Shown: positions 1-15,347 of the stretch, in pieces
Numbering within the stretch: position 1 is the stretch's first letter
Layout of the letters: the number at the start of each line of letters is the position of its first letter
From: Motacilla alba alba
Taxonomy: Eukaryota; Chordata; Aves; Passeriformes; Motacillidae
DNA length: 64,000 nt
Direction of reading: 5' to 3'
Assembly (NCBI RefSeq): GCF_015832195.1
Contig: NC_052019.1
Span: forward strand, 44,953,016 to 45,017,015
Position numbers and translations under genes: made by a program
Notes under the pieces: generated by a model
Told to the model about the DNA's origin: nothing
Database searches by the model: none
The model's input: the letters and a program-made list of their open reading frames with translations, nothing else

Positions 1-3000
1 TGGTGAAACAGGACAGCTGTTGTCCAAGTGCCTTTAATGAATCCTGAGAATTGCCTGTTGACATGTCAGCAGCAGCCCACATAGAGATGGAAGATGTGAT
101 GGGCTTGTAAGGCATTGCTGTATTGCTCCATAGATTCAAAGGTAGCTCTGTGAGCAGCTGAACTAGTGAAGATAAGTATTTCCTGCAGCTTTATTGGTTT
201 TGGTGGTACTACAGTACCTTACACACTTTTCCTTCTTTCTCTCTTTCCATTACACAGCAGTGCTGTTAGCATCCCTGATTTTCCCAACAGCACAGTGCCT
301 GAGCAGCTTCTCACTGCCTTGTAGTTAGTTCTTGGGTATATTTAATCAAAACATGCTGTCTCCCTGATGTTTGAGAACCAGACCTGTTGCTCAGGGGGCT
401 GCCTTGATTGCTTACTTTTGCAAGTCTGCTGTAGGAATTGAGCGCCTCTGAAATCTCCTAGCTTTTGCATGAGATTAGGTTGAAATTGGCCTTATGGTTT
501 ACGTTTCTGTGCATGGAACAATAGGTGTGGTTGTGTAACCATTGTTTCTTTGGGAAACAAGGAACACTTTCAGTCTTTCAAGCAAGTTACTGAAGAATAT
601 TTTTTCTCTCAAAGCAATTAGGTGAATGAAGAGTTACACCAAATAATCAAGGCGTGTGTACTTTTAAAACATGCACTGTTTAATCTTTTAAGATTTTCCC
701 CAAGGTACAAGGGGAAGGCTTCCTTGCCAAAATACTGTAATTGAGTTAACATTCTGGGAGGTTTCTGTGTTTTGTTACTGAGCTACAAAGCTTCAGAACT
801 TCTTGTTACTGAGCTTCTGCTGGTGTTGGAAGGAAGGAAGATCAAAGTTAGAAGTACCAGCCTGCCAGTAAATTGTCTCTTCAAAAGAAAACTGAATATT
901 CCTCGGTTGTTTCAGGTGGTAGCCAGCATCAGATCTTTTTGACAACTATTAACCTTTTCCTGCAGTTCTCTTTCTCCATACAACAGTGAGCAGCCTGGAT
1001 GTCTTGTAGTCTGTATGGTGTGTAAGCTGACTGTAGACATCTGAATAATGAGTGAAGATGTCAATAATAGATTGAATTACTTGTGCTCAGTTAATTTCTG
1101 CTGCTCAGAGAGAACATGGAGTTATGATTACTACGGAACAGTGAAATTATGGTTTCTGTTTCTTGTATACAGTGATCATCATGATAAAAGATTAGGAAGC
1201 ACTGTGGTGTAAAATAATTGTATGGTATACATATTATAAAATAATTCTGCATGTCCTGGTGGCTGGACATTTGTGACTGCCTCAGCTTTAGTGCTTTTGA
1301 AAGTTTTTAAGCTCTTGATATCTGTGGAAGTTAACCTTTCCTGAGTAAGCAGTAGCATGGCTCAGTAGCAGGCATGATCACTGAGGCACGAGCTTTCAGG
1401 ACTGTTTGCCTTCTGAGCACTTTTGAGGGTAAGGACTTAATCAAGAGTTCAGAATTGGGGGAATATGTATTTTTCTTTGACATGTAATCCCAGCACAGCA
1501 GATTAATTTCTGTCCAGTTACTTAAAAGCTGCTTTTTTTGCAATACCCAGAGTGCTCTCAGAGGGCTTCTTGCTTTGACTGTCTAAGGCTCAGTTATCTT
1601 CTTGACTGTGAAGTGCAAGAAGCAAAGCCAAAACTTTGTGCTCTGGTGGGACTCTGTCCTTACAGCTGTCCCTCATTTCTGCTGTAAGAAAGCCAAAACG
1701 AGCCCTGTTTCACAGGCAGGAGTTGGGGAAGGACTACACTGTCTTTCTGATTCATGCATATGGAGCATGCTGCTGTCAACTGTTTTTGCAGAATAAAGAA
1801 GCATTTTAGATGGGATGTGGAATTCTGAGAAGTTTAGGTGATAGCTGATAAGATGTAGCGTCTGCTCTGCTTCTAGTACAAAGAGGTTTTGATGCTAATG
1901 TTTATTTAAATGTGGCCTTAACCCTAAAAGGGAGAGATAAAATGGCTTTCATGCTTCTGTTTCACTGAGGGCTGGCTGGCAGAATGGTTTTGGTGCCTGC
2001 TTATCTGCTCTGAAAACTTCATGGCTGGGGAGGCTGCAGAAATAATTCTCCTGTACCCCCTCATTCAGCATTCAGGCAAAACTGTGAGGCAGGCAGATGG
2101 TTTAAGCTGCATCTTTGGACACAAGACGGTTGTTTCTCCGTTTTGCAGATGAGTCATCCCTTTGCTGTTTTGTTGTTAGACTCTAAACATTGCTGCTCTT
2201 GGCTTTGGGCCTGCTTGACCCCAAGTTTTGGATGGTAGAAACAGATAGGCGAGTGCTCTCCACCCCAAAGCCAAGTTTTATGACAGGTTGAAAATACCTG
2301 AGGCCTTTGTCACCTTGTAGTTAAGCTGCTGTAATGCAGAGAAAGCTTTGTCTTCTCTTGTACCTGCTAAGTGTATAAAAACACAAACTGTGTGCTGTGG
2401 ATGTAGATTAGGGAGCAATGGGAAAAATAGAGGAGAGGCTCACTCACATCTTTGTTTTTCATCTAACTTGTGGGCTAGAGCTCTACTTGGACAAGTGAGT
2501 CCTGGCTAAAGATAACTGGCATTGTTTTCAGTAGCGGGTAAGTCAGCAGATGGGTCAGCAGTTTCTTTTAGTTGAGCTGGCTGCCGCAGACTAGTTCTGC
2601 AAGCTTGGCACCCGGTCATATTTTCCACAGCATGTAAGGCTAGCTGGTACAGGATTTCTCCTGCTCCTCGTGTCAGGATCAGAGGTGCAGACTGGGAGAT
2701 TGGTTATCCTGTTTTTGGCACGCGATGTTTTGCCAAACTAGGTTTGTAAGCTTTGCACTTGTGGAAGGAACTCTGATTTCCTAAAAGGAACTTGAATGAA
2801 AGTTGGGATTTTATTAAAGACACAGAGGCATATTATTATTCATCTTTCATTGCTTCATCCCTGTGATGTTTCCTGTTTTGCTTCTTGAGATACAGGTGTC
2901 ATGATGAGGAGCTTCTCAGAAACAGAAGTGGATGATGAGTGGAGATGAAGAAATCATACATTTAAGAAGTTGGCTCAAGTTTCCGTTACAGGCATGGAAA

Positions 3001-6000
3001 GTTTCTGAGACCAAGCCATGCGAGAAGAACATGAGTAAAGAAGAGGGAGATGTAGACCCAGACTTTCTAGAAGGGATTGCAGGATTTGAGAGGACGCTGC
3101 ACAAACGTCACGTAGTTTTCTTGCTTATTCATTTACCTGCACCCCTGAACTGTAACACTTTGTTTGCATGTCTGTTTGGAAGTTGAAAAATCCCCTCACA
3201 TCTGTGTCTTTAATATAATCATGGCTTCAAGCTTGTTTTAGGAAGAGCAGAATATTGCTGTAGTTTTTATTTGTGGATGAGATAGCTGCTGCTTTGTACT
3301 TGAAATCAATTTGGGGTTTTTCTTGTTGAAACATACATTGAATATGGAAAAGCTCAGACCATTACAAAATAGGAAGTTAGGGGTTTTGCTTAAGTTTAAT
3401 AAACAGCCTTTGCATAGAAAGTATGACGACAGGTGTGTAGGTAAAAGAAAAAAAAATAGTGCTAGCCCTCTAATTTGAGTAACCTTATAATGTATTGTTC
3501 TTATGGTGTCCATAGACAGATGCCAGAAAAATATCAATCAATTTTATCTTTTCTATCTGACTGTTGGTTAGAAAAATGTTCTAGGTAAGTTTTCTTGCCA
3601 GGGTTGTGGGGTTATAAGAGCAGATTACTTAGCATTGAGTTAGGAGAGAGCTTTTTGGAGAGATAGTTTTTTTGAACATCTTGGCTGTGCCATGAAGTAT
3701 CTCGAAGGAAATACTGGCCATGCAGTATTAATGATGCTGTGAACAGATTTGATTGTAGTAAGTCTCTGATACAAAGTTATTAAGACTTCAATGTATATGT
3801 ACTTAAAATTTTAAAAGTAAATGTGTTTTCCTGTGTTGAAAAGTATTGCTGGTAGTGGCAGGCAAAGAACATCTTTATTTTTCTTATGAACTCCTATCTG
3901 GTGTTTTATCCTTAATAAAAGGCTGTGGTTATTTTTGTATACTGACTGAATATTTGGCCTTTAAGAGTATATAATTAGATAGAAGAGCAAAAGCAGTTGT
4001 TAAAGGACTATTTTTTTAAATGAAAATAGTTTGAAATCATATAATTTTAGTTTCTTCCGAATAGATGTGATTAGTGTGTTGGAAATAGTTTTACAGTGGA
4101 TATAAAGGGAGCAGTTGAGAGACAGTGGCTGAGAATGTGTCCAGCTATTTTTGTAGTTATATTTTTCCAGTTATATTTTTTCAGACTCCTTACTTAGATA
4201 TTTTCATATAATAAGCTGCTACATCACAATGGGATACAAAAACTATTTGCACTTTATAATATTTACCTTTTAAAATAGGTTTTATTGTACTAATTGATAA
4301 GTAAATTGCAATGACTGTGAGAAAATCCTAGCCTATTTTATTACTTTGATAGAAATTTGAATATGAGATAGTATTGTCTGTATCATATGTTTTCATGGAT
4401 TTTTAGCTGCTGAAACTGAAATCAATAAACTTTAGCTACTGTTGTTGACTGGAACAAGTAAATCTGCACATTTGTTTTCTTCGTGTTACCTGTGCCCCTG
4501 TGTTCACGTAGTGTTTCTCCCAGCATTACTCCTTTCATGGTGTTTGCCCATGAGGCACACTCAGTGTGGGTTCCTGCATGTTCTTGTGGAAGACTTTATT
4601 GATGGAGAACTGCGCATTCGAGTTTGTGCAATTAATCTGTTTTCTGAATAAACCTTAGAGAATCTCAGTCAAAACAGAATCCCAGGATTAGAGTAGCCAG
4701 TGGATGAGTTTGTAATTTTTTTCCAATTTTAAATAGATTTTTTCAGTAATTGATGATAGTGTTTGCAAGTAGACAGAGAATGGCCTTCTGCACCCCTGAA
4801 TTTCACAAAGGATTAGTGCTCCAGCGTATCCCAGATGGCAAGTACATTAGTGAATAGTACAGTCCAGGTTCTGGATTACTTTAGAGAATGGAAAATACTT
4901 TTTCCTTAACTGAGAAATCTTTAAAATGGAAAAGGATTATTTTTCTTGTAAAACCATAGTACTTTGGATTTGAAAGAAACAAACTTGTAATATAACCCCA
5001 ATTTATTGTACTCTGTTTAGCTATTAGTACTAAATTAAGTGATTAAGATATCGTCATGTCTGCTGAAGTTTTAAAGAAAAAATCAAATTGTGAAAGATAT
5101 CTGGCTTAAAGGCTTGGAGACAGTGTTGATTGAAATATTAAGCCCATTTTGGGAGTAATGTATTTCACTGTTTCGGAGCAACTCTTTTTCTCACATAATT
5201 TTATTAATTTGATTTAATTAAATATCTGCTTAATTCAAAATGGAGAAACTGATTGATAGTTGAAGAAATGGCATAATTAATTTTCCTCTTTTTAATTTAT
5301 GTGTAGAAGAGATGGAAGAGGAAATGATTTATGTGACTTCTGAAGGTCTTGGTGACAAACCATTTTTTCATTAGTTATAGATTCCTTGATAACTTTCCTT
5401 AAAGGAAAAATTCCTTGATTACTTCCTTTATATTCTTTTTGCCTGTGTATTCAGTGTTCTTTGTTTATATGATTATCTACTTGCTTGTTTGTTTTATGGA
5501 TAACAGTGGGTAAATTTTCCTTATCAGTATGACGGAGATAGACGTTGATCCCTTTCAGGTATTGCAAGAAATGTGCTCTGCATGTTTTTCCATATTTCAG
5601 AGGACTCTTGACACGGTGTGATTGTCGTGCATGGCTGCCACAGACTTAATTTTATTTGGTTTTGGGGGTTATTTTCTCCTTTTCTGGTCGATTTTTTCAG
5701 CTAATTCTGGTATTTGCACCCTTCCTTGGAGTGGTGTGACTCTTCTCCCAGTGCTTGTGTGGGGCAGAGAGGTCTGTGTCAGTGCTGGGCCACTCCCATT
5801 GTTGCGTGGTCACTTTCTGCGTGGGAGATGCATAGTCTAGAGAAGTCCCAGCTTGAGACATGGTGGCCACAGCAGGCTCCTGGCATGACTAGCTCTTGTT
5901 CTCACACCAGAAGACAGGGAAGAGGGGAGGGTTCCTCATGGAATCCCCTTTGCTATTCCTGACCTCTCAGCAGCATCCATTCTATCTTTTCTCCTCTGGG

Positions 6001-9000
6001 CAGCCATTGGGCTTCTGAGATGCGTCGTTGTCATCATCGTGGCTTAGCTAGGAACGCCCTATCCTGAGGATGAGGCACAGCAGCCACTGGCCCTGTTTGC
6101 TGGTGCCAAGTACTCAAATACATTCTGCTGCCTAATAACTTCCTCTTCCCTACAGCCTGTGCATCAAGCAGAGAGATTTTAGTTCAAGCTCTTTTGGAAG
6201 ATGAATACGCTCATCAGTCCGTGTGTCCTGTTATCTTGCCCAAACCTTTAGGAAGACTCTTTGTGCTCCACCTGGACATTGGCACTGGACCAGTGGGTTT
6301 GCTCCCCAGCCTTCCATGAGAGATAAAGCCTAACTTTTCTTGACCTGCTTCATATGACCACACACCCTTAGTAAGTCCTCTTGGAGGTGTTTGCTAAGCC
6401 AAGAACCCAGCTGTGGGACGCTCCTTGGCACGTTGCATTGACAGTGATTTAATGTGTAGCCCATGTCACAAGTTGTTGGGTGCTTCTTTGCTTCAGCCTA
6501 CGGTGAAGCTACCAGGAGGTTAATGCTACCTACCAGGTGGAACTCAAAAGTATTTGCTTCACCATCACGCTTCTCTTGCCTCTAGCAGCAAAGCCTGCAG
6601 GAGACAGATGTGGATATTACATGGACTCAAGAACAGAGATCAGCAGCTATTGGGCTTTGAGGGGGCAACAGGCCTATTAATTGGCAGATGCCATGCTTTG
6701 CATGGTCGCCAGGCAGCATAAGCACGAATATTTGGCTCTGATTCCTGTGAAATGAAGCCAAGGTCACAACTTTCATTGCTGTTTCTCCCTTTATATCTCT
6801 ATTACTGCAATGCTCATAGGGAAAAAAAAGGCAGCAAAATTTCCATTGCCAGAGTGTAGTGGCTTCATCTATTTCCATTTACCCCCATAACCCTGGTTGA
6901 CACCTCTGTGAGTGTTGTCCCTCCTCTGTTTGGTTATACCCCTGGTCCTTTCCTCCTTTTGACATTCAGCTAGCTCAGGAGTGCTTGGTCTTCTGTCCTG
7001 TGGGCCACACTGATTTTTGAGGTTGGCAGTGAGAGCCAGATGGTGTGGTTTGGCATGTTGATAGCTCACTTCAGCTCTGTTTGAAGAGAGGGGGTTGCTG
7101 GACTCGAGGGAGCTCCAGCCATCTCTTCTGGCTCAAACAGAAGGCTCCACAGTGATTGTTCTCTGAAACCCAAACTGAAATGGAAATGGCAGGCAATCTG
7201 GGGCTGGACGTGTCAGGTTTCCTTTATCTGAAAAATTTGCATTGTTGACTTTTGGCAACCACGCTCTGGCTTTTCACCAAGGGCATCTTTACATATACCT
7301 CTGAATTTGCAAAATGCATATTTTTGGATTGCCACAGGAGTGTTTTGTGGGCAGTTTTCATGTTCTGTGTAAAGTCGGTACAGGTCTGTTAGTATTTCAG
7401 GGTAATGCTCCTTGAGCTGTCAGCAGTAGCCTGGGCTTTTATAGTACTGTGCCCATGCTGATTGCTTCTTTTGGATATGGGTCTGGGGAGGGGAAGATTA
7501 AGCTCATGGTGGCTCTGAACAGCAGCTCACCCTTTTCCTTGGTCTTAGTATGGACATGGTTGTGCCCTAGTCTCTGGTCAGTCTGGAATCACGGGCGATC
7601 CCAGTCCAGTTCCCAGCATTAACTGGGGCAATGCGTGAATCAGCGCTGGCCAAAGCCTTGCTCCTTCAGAATTGCTTTGCTGCCTTTGAACTCCTCCTTG
7701 CTGGACATGGGCTTGTGCTGTGGTAGGGGTTGGAGTCAGGATGGCTCTCCCAGGCCACACAGCACCCGGAGCTTGTGTCATCCTCTGTGCCAGCCTTGGC
7801 CTCCAGCAATTCCACTTGTGGGTTCCTCCCTTTCATTTTCCCGGGCTGGCTCACTCAGTAGACAAGTGTGATCTCAAGCAGAGTCACATGCTGTAACATG
7901 GCAGCTCTCCATGCATGCCTGTGCAAGCACAGCTAATTCACCTCGACCACTGGGAGTGGAAGTCCCCTCACTGGGGTGGGATGTCCTCTTTGAGAGCCCG
8001 CAAGCTTGCTGGAAAAAAAAAAATTTGGATGACAGGGTGACAGGGTTCAGAGCCATCAAGAAAGCCCATCCAAGGGGTTTGATTTCTTAGGGCAGAGGAG
8101 TTGCTCCATCCCTGGATGCTAAATGACTTCTTAATTTTTATGTCTACTGCATTAAACTTTCCAGAGAGTTCCTGAGATGATTTTCTTGCAGTGAAACATG
8201 GATGCGTCTCATTTGGAGATTATCCTGATAGATAACAGAATGTTTCAGAACTTGCTATCCAATATGCAAAAGCAGATGTGCTTTTATTGGCTCTTTTTAA
8301 CTTACACTGTGTTTGCAGCTCTCTGCAGAGCAGATGATCAGAGTTTTGTTGGTATTCATTGAGCATACAGAACTGCCAGAGCTCCAAGAAGAGGTGCTGT
8401 GTTTGGTAGAGCGGTTTTGGTTAAACCTCTGTTAGGCTGATTTCCAGGTATGATTGGCCTGTGGTGTCCTTCAAGGCTCCCATGGTGGAGATGGTCATGG
8501 GGGCCTTCAGTACCAGAAAGAAGAGGGCTGGAGATTTCTTCAAGATACAATGGGCTGCCATCTGCCACCCATTTTCGTTCCTCCTCATTAATTTTATTTT
8601 CTTTGTTTATAGACTGGGGGGAATAAGGGTTCCCTGGCAGGGTCAGGGTCTCCAGTTCCAGGTGCCTATGGCTCCCAGTTTTTGAGTGCCAGCAGGTATG
8701 TGAGAGCCCAGAAGCTCCTGTAGCTGGTCACTAACCTTGCAGCTTTTGGATGTTTTTGTTATATTTCTGTTCATGAATAAATGCCTTTTACAGGCATTCA
8801 GGTTCCAATTCTTAGGGGCTTTTATGTTAGAAAATTATACTCATCCCCCATTATTTTCTACTCAGAATATATGTGTTTTAAAATATGAATAATCATTTAC
8901 GTATGCAGCCTTCCAACCTGAATGGCAAAAAAAGCCAGTTACCTTTGATATAAAAGTTACCCTTAGTTGCAAAATTAACTTTTTTTTTGTGGTCACTGGG

Positions 9001-12000
9001 AAATGAGAACCTGGGCATCTTTCAGAAAATAGCTAATGCAGAACAAAGGGGGTTAAATATTTAAATTGGCTTGTCCTATTACATTTTTTAAGCCTGAATA
9101 TAAATCTGCCTAGCATGAGTTTGTTGAATCAAACAAGGATCTATCAATTGTGGATTTACCAAAATAAATTGCAATTAGAACCAAATTATGATATCTGATC
9201 GAGATTGTAATTTATCATTTCTACAAATATTTGATTTGATGGGAACCAAACTGGTGCTGCCATTTCCAAAAACCAATCCTCGTAATTTATTCTGTGGTCT
9301 TATAAATTTTCCTTTGCTTGCTTCTTTAGTGGTGTCCCAAATTATAACTCTTTCTAATGGTCAACCTATCTTGGCTTGAATTTTCCCATGCCTGAAGTCC
9401 ACAATGCTGATGTAGCAGAACAAAAACTTTGAAGATATTTCCTTTTCTCTGTGCTGTTTATTATACCCTTTGCTTTGCGTGTAGACCGAGCTCTGAAGCT
9501 TAGGTCAACAAGAAACCACCATTGTGGCCAGGCTGGCTCGTGGGAAGCAGCACTCAAATGGTTCCAGTTCGCAGCTCTCCTGGGTCTGAGATGCTTCCCA
9601 CAGGTCAGGCTGGCAGCTTCTGGGGCTTGGAATTGAAATAGATACCTCTCAAATGACGTGGGCCCTCGGCAGTGTTTTTACCTGCACGCTGGTGGTGGCT
9701 GCTCTAGGCTGGGGGAATGGTCCTTAGCCTCTCTAAAGGAGAATTAGGATGGGTTTAACGCTTACTGAGAGTGTTTGGGTTGGAGGCAGACATCAGCTAT
9801 AAAGAGAACATGGAATAATATTTTGCCTTTTTTTTTCTTTTCACTTTATAAAGTTAAACAAGTACATCAGGAAGTTTCTGTGCTTATTTATTCGCTTTCT
9901 TAAAACCTTGGAATCCAGATCTATAAATACAAGCTGACTTAATGTTTATGATTATGGTTGCTCTCACTTGAATTGATTGATGCTACTTGTTAGAAAAAAA
10001 AAAAGTTAAAAAAGCATTAAGATATATAATCTGCAGGAAAAGATTAACATGCTTGTTGTTAAAATATGTTGCTTTTATCCATAAGGGAAAACCACTGTGA
10101 AAGTCTTAGCCTCTCAGTTTTCTAAAAACTGGAAGCCTGTTTGCCAGCTATTACAGAAGCAAAAGGAAAGACATCAGAACCAGACTAAAGAGATGTAGCT
10201 TTTCATAAAGGTAGCAGCTGTATCATAGACTTAATTGTAGTGGGGTATCGACCTTAAATAAAGAATCACCATTTCTTAAAAATAATCATGGCCCGATAGG
10301 TATAATTTTTTTTTTTTCGGGGGTGGGGGGGGGAGGGATTTTAATGTCATTTCTTCATTGCACATTTCTAGTTGGAGTTTTGCCCTAATTCTTTTTAGAA
10401 GGTGATGTAGGCTTGCTAATCCATGTGAGTTTTCTCAAGAAATGTGAAACATTTTTCAGTTTTACCAAATAACCCCTGCAGATGTGCAGCTGAATTTAAC
10501 CAATTCAGAAAACTTTTGACTTCTTGTCGGGAAATATCCTTTAATCAAACTTGACGAAATAGATCAGGAAGGATTATGTTTCCAAGTCGGCGTTTACAAA
10601 TCTGAATTGATTTGGTTTTTCTCAAATGTTCAGGATGCGTAAAATTTACAGATTTAATTATATTAAGTTGTAATATCATTACACATGTTTTAGTGACTCT
10701 GAATGGAGTAAAACCTAGCAGATAAATTTATAAACCATAAATGTGTCCAAATACATTTTTGTCAGATTGTTAACTGTGACAATGCAGTTTTGATTTTAAT
10801 TCCTTTTTGCTGAATATGATAACTTAATTGCATGATAAAGTCTTAAAGCAATTATTTTATATAAAGCTTTGCTTTTAGGCAGACATTAGTTTTGCCTTGA
10901 CTTATGTGCAAAAATGTTTCCCACTTAAAGGAAAGCGGTTGAAAGAATCTGGATTGGGTAACTTAGGCTGAACTGTTGAAAGTGAAGTTGTTTGCTTAGG
11001 CATTGATCCAGTCAAAACTTGTGCACATCTTTAACTTTCTGCAGTCTGTGTAGCCTGTGGGACCTCTACTGACATGGATAAAGTAGCAAGCATGCAACAT
11101 CATTCCCAAATTGGATGTACATACCCTTCTGTCACATGCGCTTGAATTAAAAGTGCATTTAAGTGTGCTTGCAAATAGAAAATCTGGGACTCCTCAGAGA
11201 TTACCTGATCTCACCAAAACACCCAACTGACAATCAAAAAATGAGATTTCCTTTCTTGTCTATGCCAATGCCTGGGGGTGGGGAGGGGGAAGGGAACGTT
11301 TTGTTGCTTTTAATACGAGCTTCATTGGATTGGTTTGTCTCTCTGGTGCAGTCGTGACGCAGTGTTGTGTTTTATCAGTGCCCACCCCCAGCAGAATTCT
11401 TTGCTTAAGAGGAGGCAGATTTTCACCTACTGAATAAGAATCTGGACTCGCATTGATGCTTCTCAGTGTTGTCTTGTGTGCTCTCCTGTGCCGGAGTGAA
11501 TTTTATCCCCGGACTGCCTGGTGTAAGTTACAGCCCTCTTTCTACCCTCTGAAAGTTTGCATGTTCAGATGTGACTGTGCTGAATGATAGGATCTCTATT
11601 TTAGACTTCAACCTGTATTTCTGATCAGGAGGGAAGGTTGCTAGAAGAACTTAGCTCATTTTTCTCTTGAGAAAACTTTTAAATACTGGGTGAGTTTTAA
11701 AGACTTCTCTGCATGGTTTTCTTTTATAAGACATGTTTTCTGCACCCATGAACACTTGTTTTCTCTGAATGGATCTTGAAAATCTCTGGTATTGAGTCAT
11801 AAAACTTGCCTGTTAGAAAGACTTTGTTCAGTCACTGAAGGATGAAATTGTCATTTAGTTAGAGAAAAATATATTTATCAGCAAATGCATGAGAATGTAT
11901 TGATACTTCACCTTTCTTACTTGTTTGTAGAATTGCTTAAAGTGACTGCTGTCTGCATTTTTAGTGCATGTTTTCAGCAACAAAATCTCATGCTAGATAT

Positions 12001-15000
12001 TTTATATACATTTTTTTGACCTTTCAGTGGTGTGAACAGAAGGTTGATAGGGACTAGGAAAAGGAAGCATCCTCTGGAAGTTTTGGGAGCTGACAGTGAC
12101 AGTCCCTCTCTGCAATGTTAAACTGGACAGGAATCCTTGGAAAGCTATCAACTTCTGTCTTGTTTCCATATCAAGTAGTAGCATGAAGTACGCTTAAACA
12201 CATTGCGAATGTGTTAGAATAGTAACTGATTGATACAAAACCTGCTTCTGCTGATGTGGTATTGATTTTTATTTTTATAGTAAGTTCGGAGTGCTTTTTG
12301 TGTACTGGAGCATTAAACTTGCATAATGTTTGGCCTTGTGACAAGTCCTGTGCATGTAATTTAGAGCCATATAGGGATGTTCTCAGTCTTGAACGACTTG
12401 ATTCAATACCACCTTTCATATCATGAATGTAGCGTTAGTAATTTAAAGTAAATAATTTGTGAGCCTTGTGGCCTGAGCATGAACTGGAAATGATAAGGAC
12501 TATTGATAAGAACAATGTTAGTAGCTCTGGTTATAAACCAGGCTTGGTTTCTATGCAGTGCTGCCTTCAGTACCCGTAGACTGGAGTGCCAGATCTGGCC
12601 TGAGTTTGTACACATAGGTGGGAATCTGACAGACTGGTTTTGTATAAAAAGCAACAGACAGAAGTAGCGAGGATATGGACTAACCTCCCAGGAGCTGCTG
12701 TCTGGTAAGCATTTGAGACAGACTTTTCCCCCTGTGGTAACTAGAAGTGAACCTGCCTGTCAGTACAAATCCGGTGCCACTGTCAATCATTAAACATCTA
12801 CTATTTTCAACACAGCAGAGGAAAAGAAATTGTCCTCCCTTGTCTGCCTTGCCATAAAGCAAAGTGGAGTAGTCATAAAAATTATTTTGGGAAATGCTAC
12901 ACTAGCTGCTGTCCTTTGATTTTTGTTCCTACTTGGGCAACAGCAAATCAGTTAAAACTGGGATGTCGCAGAATCTCTGCCCCATCCAGAGCAGAAGAAA
13001 ATTTTCAGCTGCAGCATGGGGCAGCTTTTGAGAGTAGGAGAGCTGCGTGCAGCATGATTTATATATGGTATGAGCTGCATACCTTTCAGTGCTTCACAAG
13101 TGCTGTAGGTTCTTCCCTAATTTTTGGTGAAGAGAAGATTAAAGGACATTTATGGGATCTCTGTTTGCTCCTTTATGTCACGCAGTTGGATTGCTAGAGG
13201 GTAATGCACTCTGATTACTTCCTTAGAATTTGAACTTAGTCCTGAGCTTTTATTTATCCATTCATTCCTACTGTTAGATACTTCTCTGTTCTCTTTAGCA
13301 GCAATTTGTTTAGCAAAAACAAAAATCCCCAAACCCTGACATCTCTGATTTTCAAATTTAGTGTTATTATTTTTTTCACTAAAACTTGTATAGGCTTAGT
13401 AGCGTACCGTGAATAGCTTCCAGGAGACCTGTCTCAGTTAATGTCCATATATAAACATGTCCTAAAATGATCTCATGCTTCACACGAGATCCTAACTTTT
13501 TCCTGAGGATTCACTTGTCATTGTGCATGAATTGAGGTGTGTTTTTACCTAGGTTTTGGTCTCATCTCTCCCTTAGGGAAGAAATAGCACTCTGTCTTGA
13601 CAGAGTTACAACAAGCTGTTTAGTGAACAACAAAATACAGTCTGAGGGGTGTCTGGATCATCTGCCAGTGTGGCAGAGGGATGTGCTTAGCATTTCCAAA
13701 AATCAAATTTTTCTCGCAGAGGTGCAAGTTTCTAAGTCCATTTAAAAGGCTTCAACTCGAACCTAGTCCACTGACTATGGACCATAAGAAAACTCTGTTA
13801 GCTAAAAAACTTGCCTTAATGCAGAATTATCTTCTTCCAGCTTGAAATGCCATCTCTGTGCATTTCTCTCCAGCCATCAGAGATGCACGCTCCAGCTTCA
13901 GGTCCTGCAGCTCCTGGTCCTAACAAAATTTCTCTGCCCTGCTAATGCCTAAGTGTGAGTTTGCAGCATGGCAGAACAGGTTGGGCTGGTTCAGGAAGAA
14001 TTATCCAAAGCCTAAATAGGAAAATATACTTTTCCATCCAGAGTCTGCTGTGGTAGCACAGCATGCCTGACTGCAGAGGAGGTATCAGTCCCAGAGGTAA
14101 CTGGGAGGATCTCCCAGCACCCAGCAGGTCAGGTTGAATTGCATTTGGATTGCATAGAGGCACGTTGATGAAATGTAAGTGAGAACAGGAGAGACACAGG
14201 ATGGTGATTTCCAGGTGTCACACATGGAGCAGATCACCTGCCATTCCTCCTGCATGGTGTTTTTTCCAGTTTCTTTTTCATCCCAGTAACAACATGAAAT
14301 ACCACAGGCTCTTGAGTTACATTAGGTGATGAGGGGCATAGTTCAGCTTGTCTGAGCATGCCAAATGTATTTTGGGATCTAGAAAGAAGCATGCTACAGG
14401 ATTTAGTCTGTATTTAGTCACTGGCCTGCTTTGCAGGATATTTTGCATTTCTGAAAACTTTCTCAGCAGAGATGTGCCTTTTTTTTCTTTTTATTTCATA
14501 AGCATTTAAAATCTCTTGCCGTTTTTTAAGGTTGAAAGTAGTAACACCTAGCCATTCAAAGGCAGCCTACATGTTAATTTTTAAACATGTGTTTATTCCC
14601 TTTTTCCTTTTGATTTCCATCTTGTTAAAGACACAGCTTGGCTGCTGCTTGGGGCTGTTGCTTGTGCCAACACAGTGGACATCAAGTTGAGCCTCTCAAG
14701 TTTTGGAGGAAGCTCTATTTTGAGCCATCACCTTGCATAAAATGACAGGAGGGGTAACTTCTTACTTAAGACATCCTTTTCTCCTGAGGCCATATATCCT
14801 ATTTCACAGGGAGGGAGTTTATGTAGCTGCCTCTGAGCCCTTTGCCAGAAGCCCTGCTGACGGTCTCCTGGAGACTCTTTGGCCTTCATGAAGCGATTTA
14901 GGAACACGCATACACACACTTGAAGTCTTAATTTCTTTGGGACCATCTGGAGGAGTTCACCCCACCCTCTCCCAGGGAAGCTAATAAAGGCAACCTTGTG

Positions 15001-15289
15001 ACTTAGTGGTTTATTTTGGAAACTGCAAGAACTCGCTGTGGCTGGAGGAGCCAGATTTGGCAAGCAGTGTCCCATGAATTCTGTTGTGGTGGGGGAATGT
15101 CACAATCACCCTGCTCTTTCTCTCAGTCCCAGGAATTGGGTCACCACCATAAATTGGTAGATTGGTTGATAAGTGGAGAAAAGACAGATCTCTATTGGGA
15201 ATAAGGGTGTGCTTTTATCTAGCTGGTCCAAAGAAATGGGTCTGGTATAATCACAGTCTGTGGATGCATGCATGGACCTCAATCAGCTT

Positions 15290-15347
15290 TGCCCATTTTC
15301 AGGAGAAGAAACTGGGGCACTGAGGCTAACTTGGCAAAGGTACTGTG
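15290..15347 (+). mobile_element. Possible MIR-type SINE remnant
   Basis: The words cccattttcaggagaagaaa and ctggggcactgaggctaact follow the order of the MIR core (CATTTTACAGATGAGGAAACTGAGGCAC). Only about 55 nt are alignable by eye. Confidence 0.35.
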
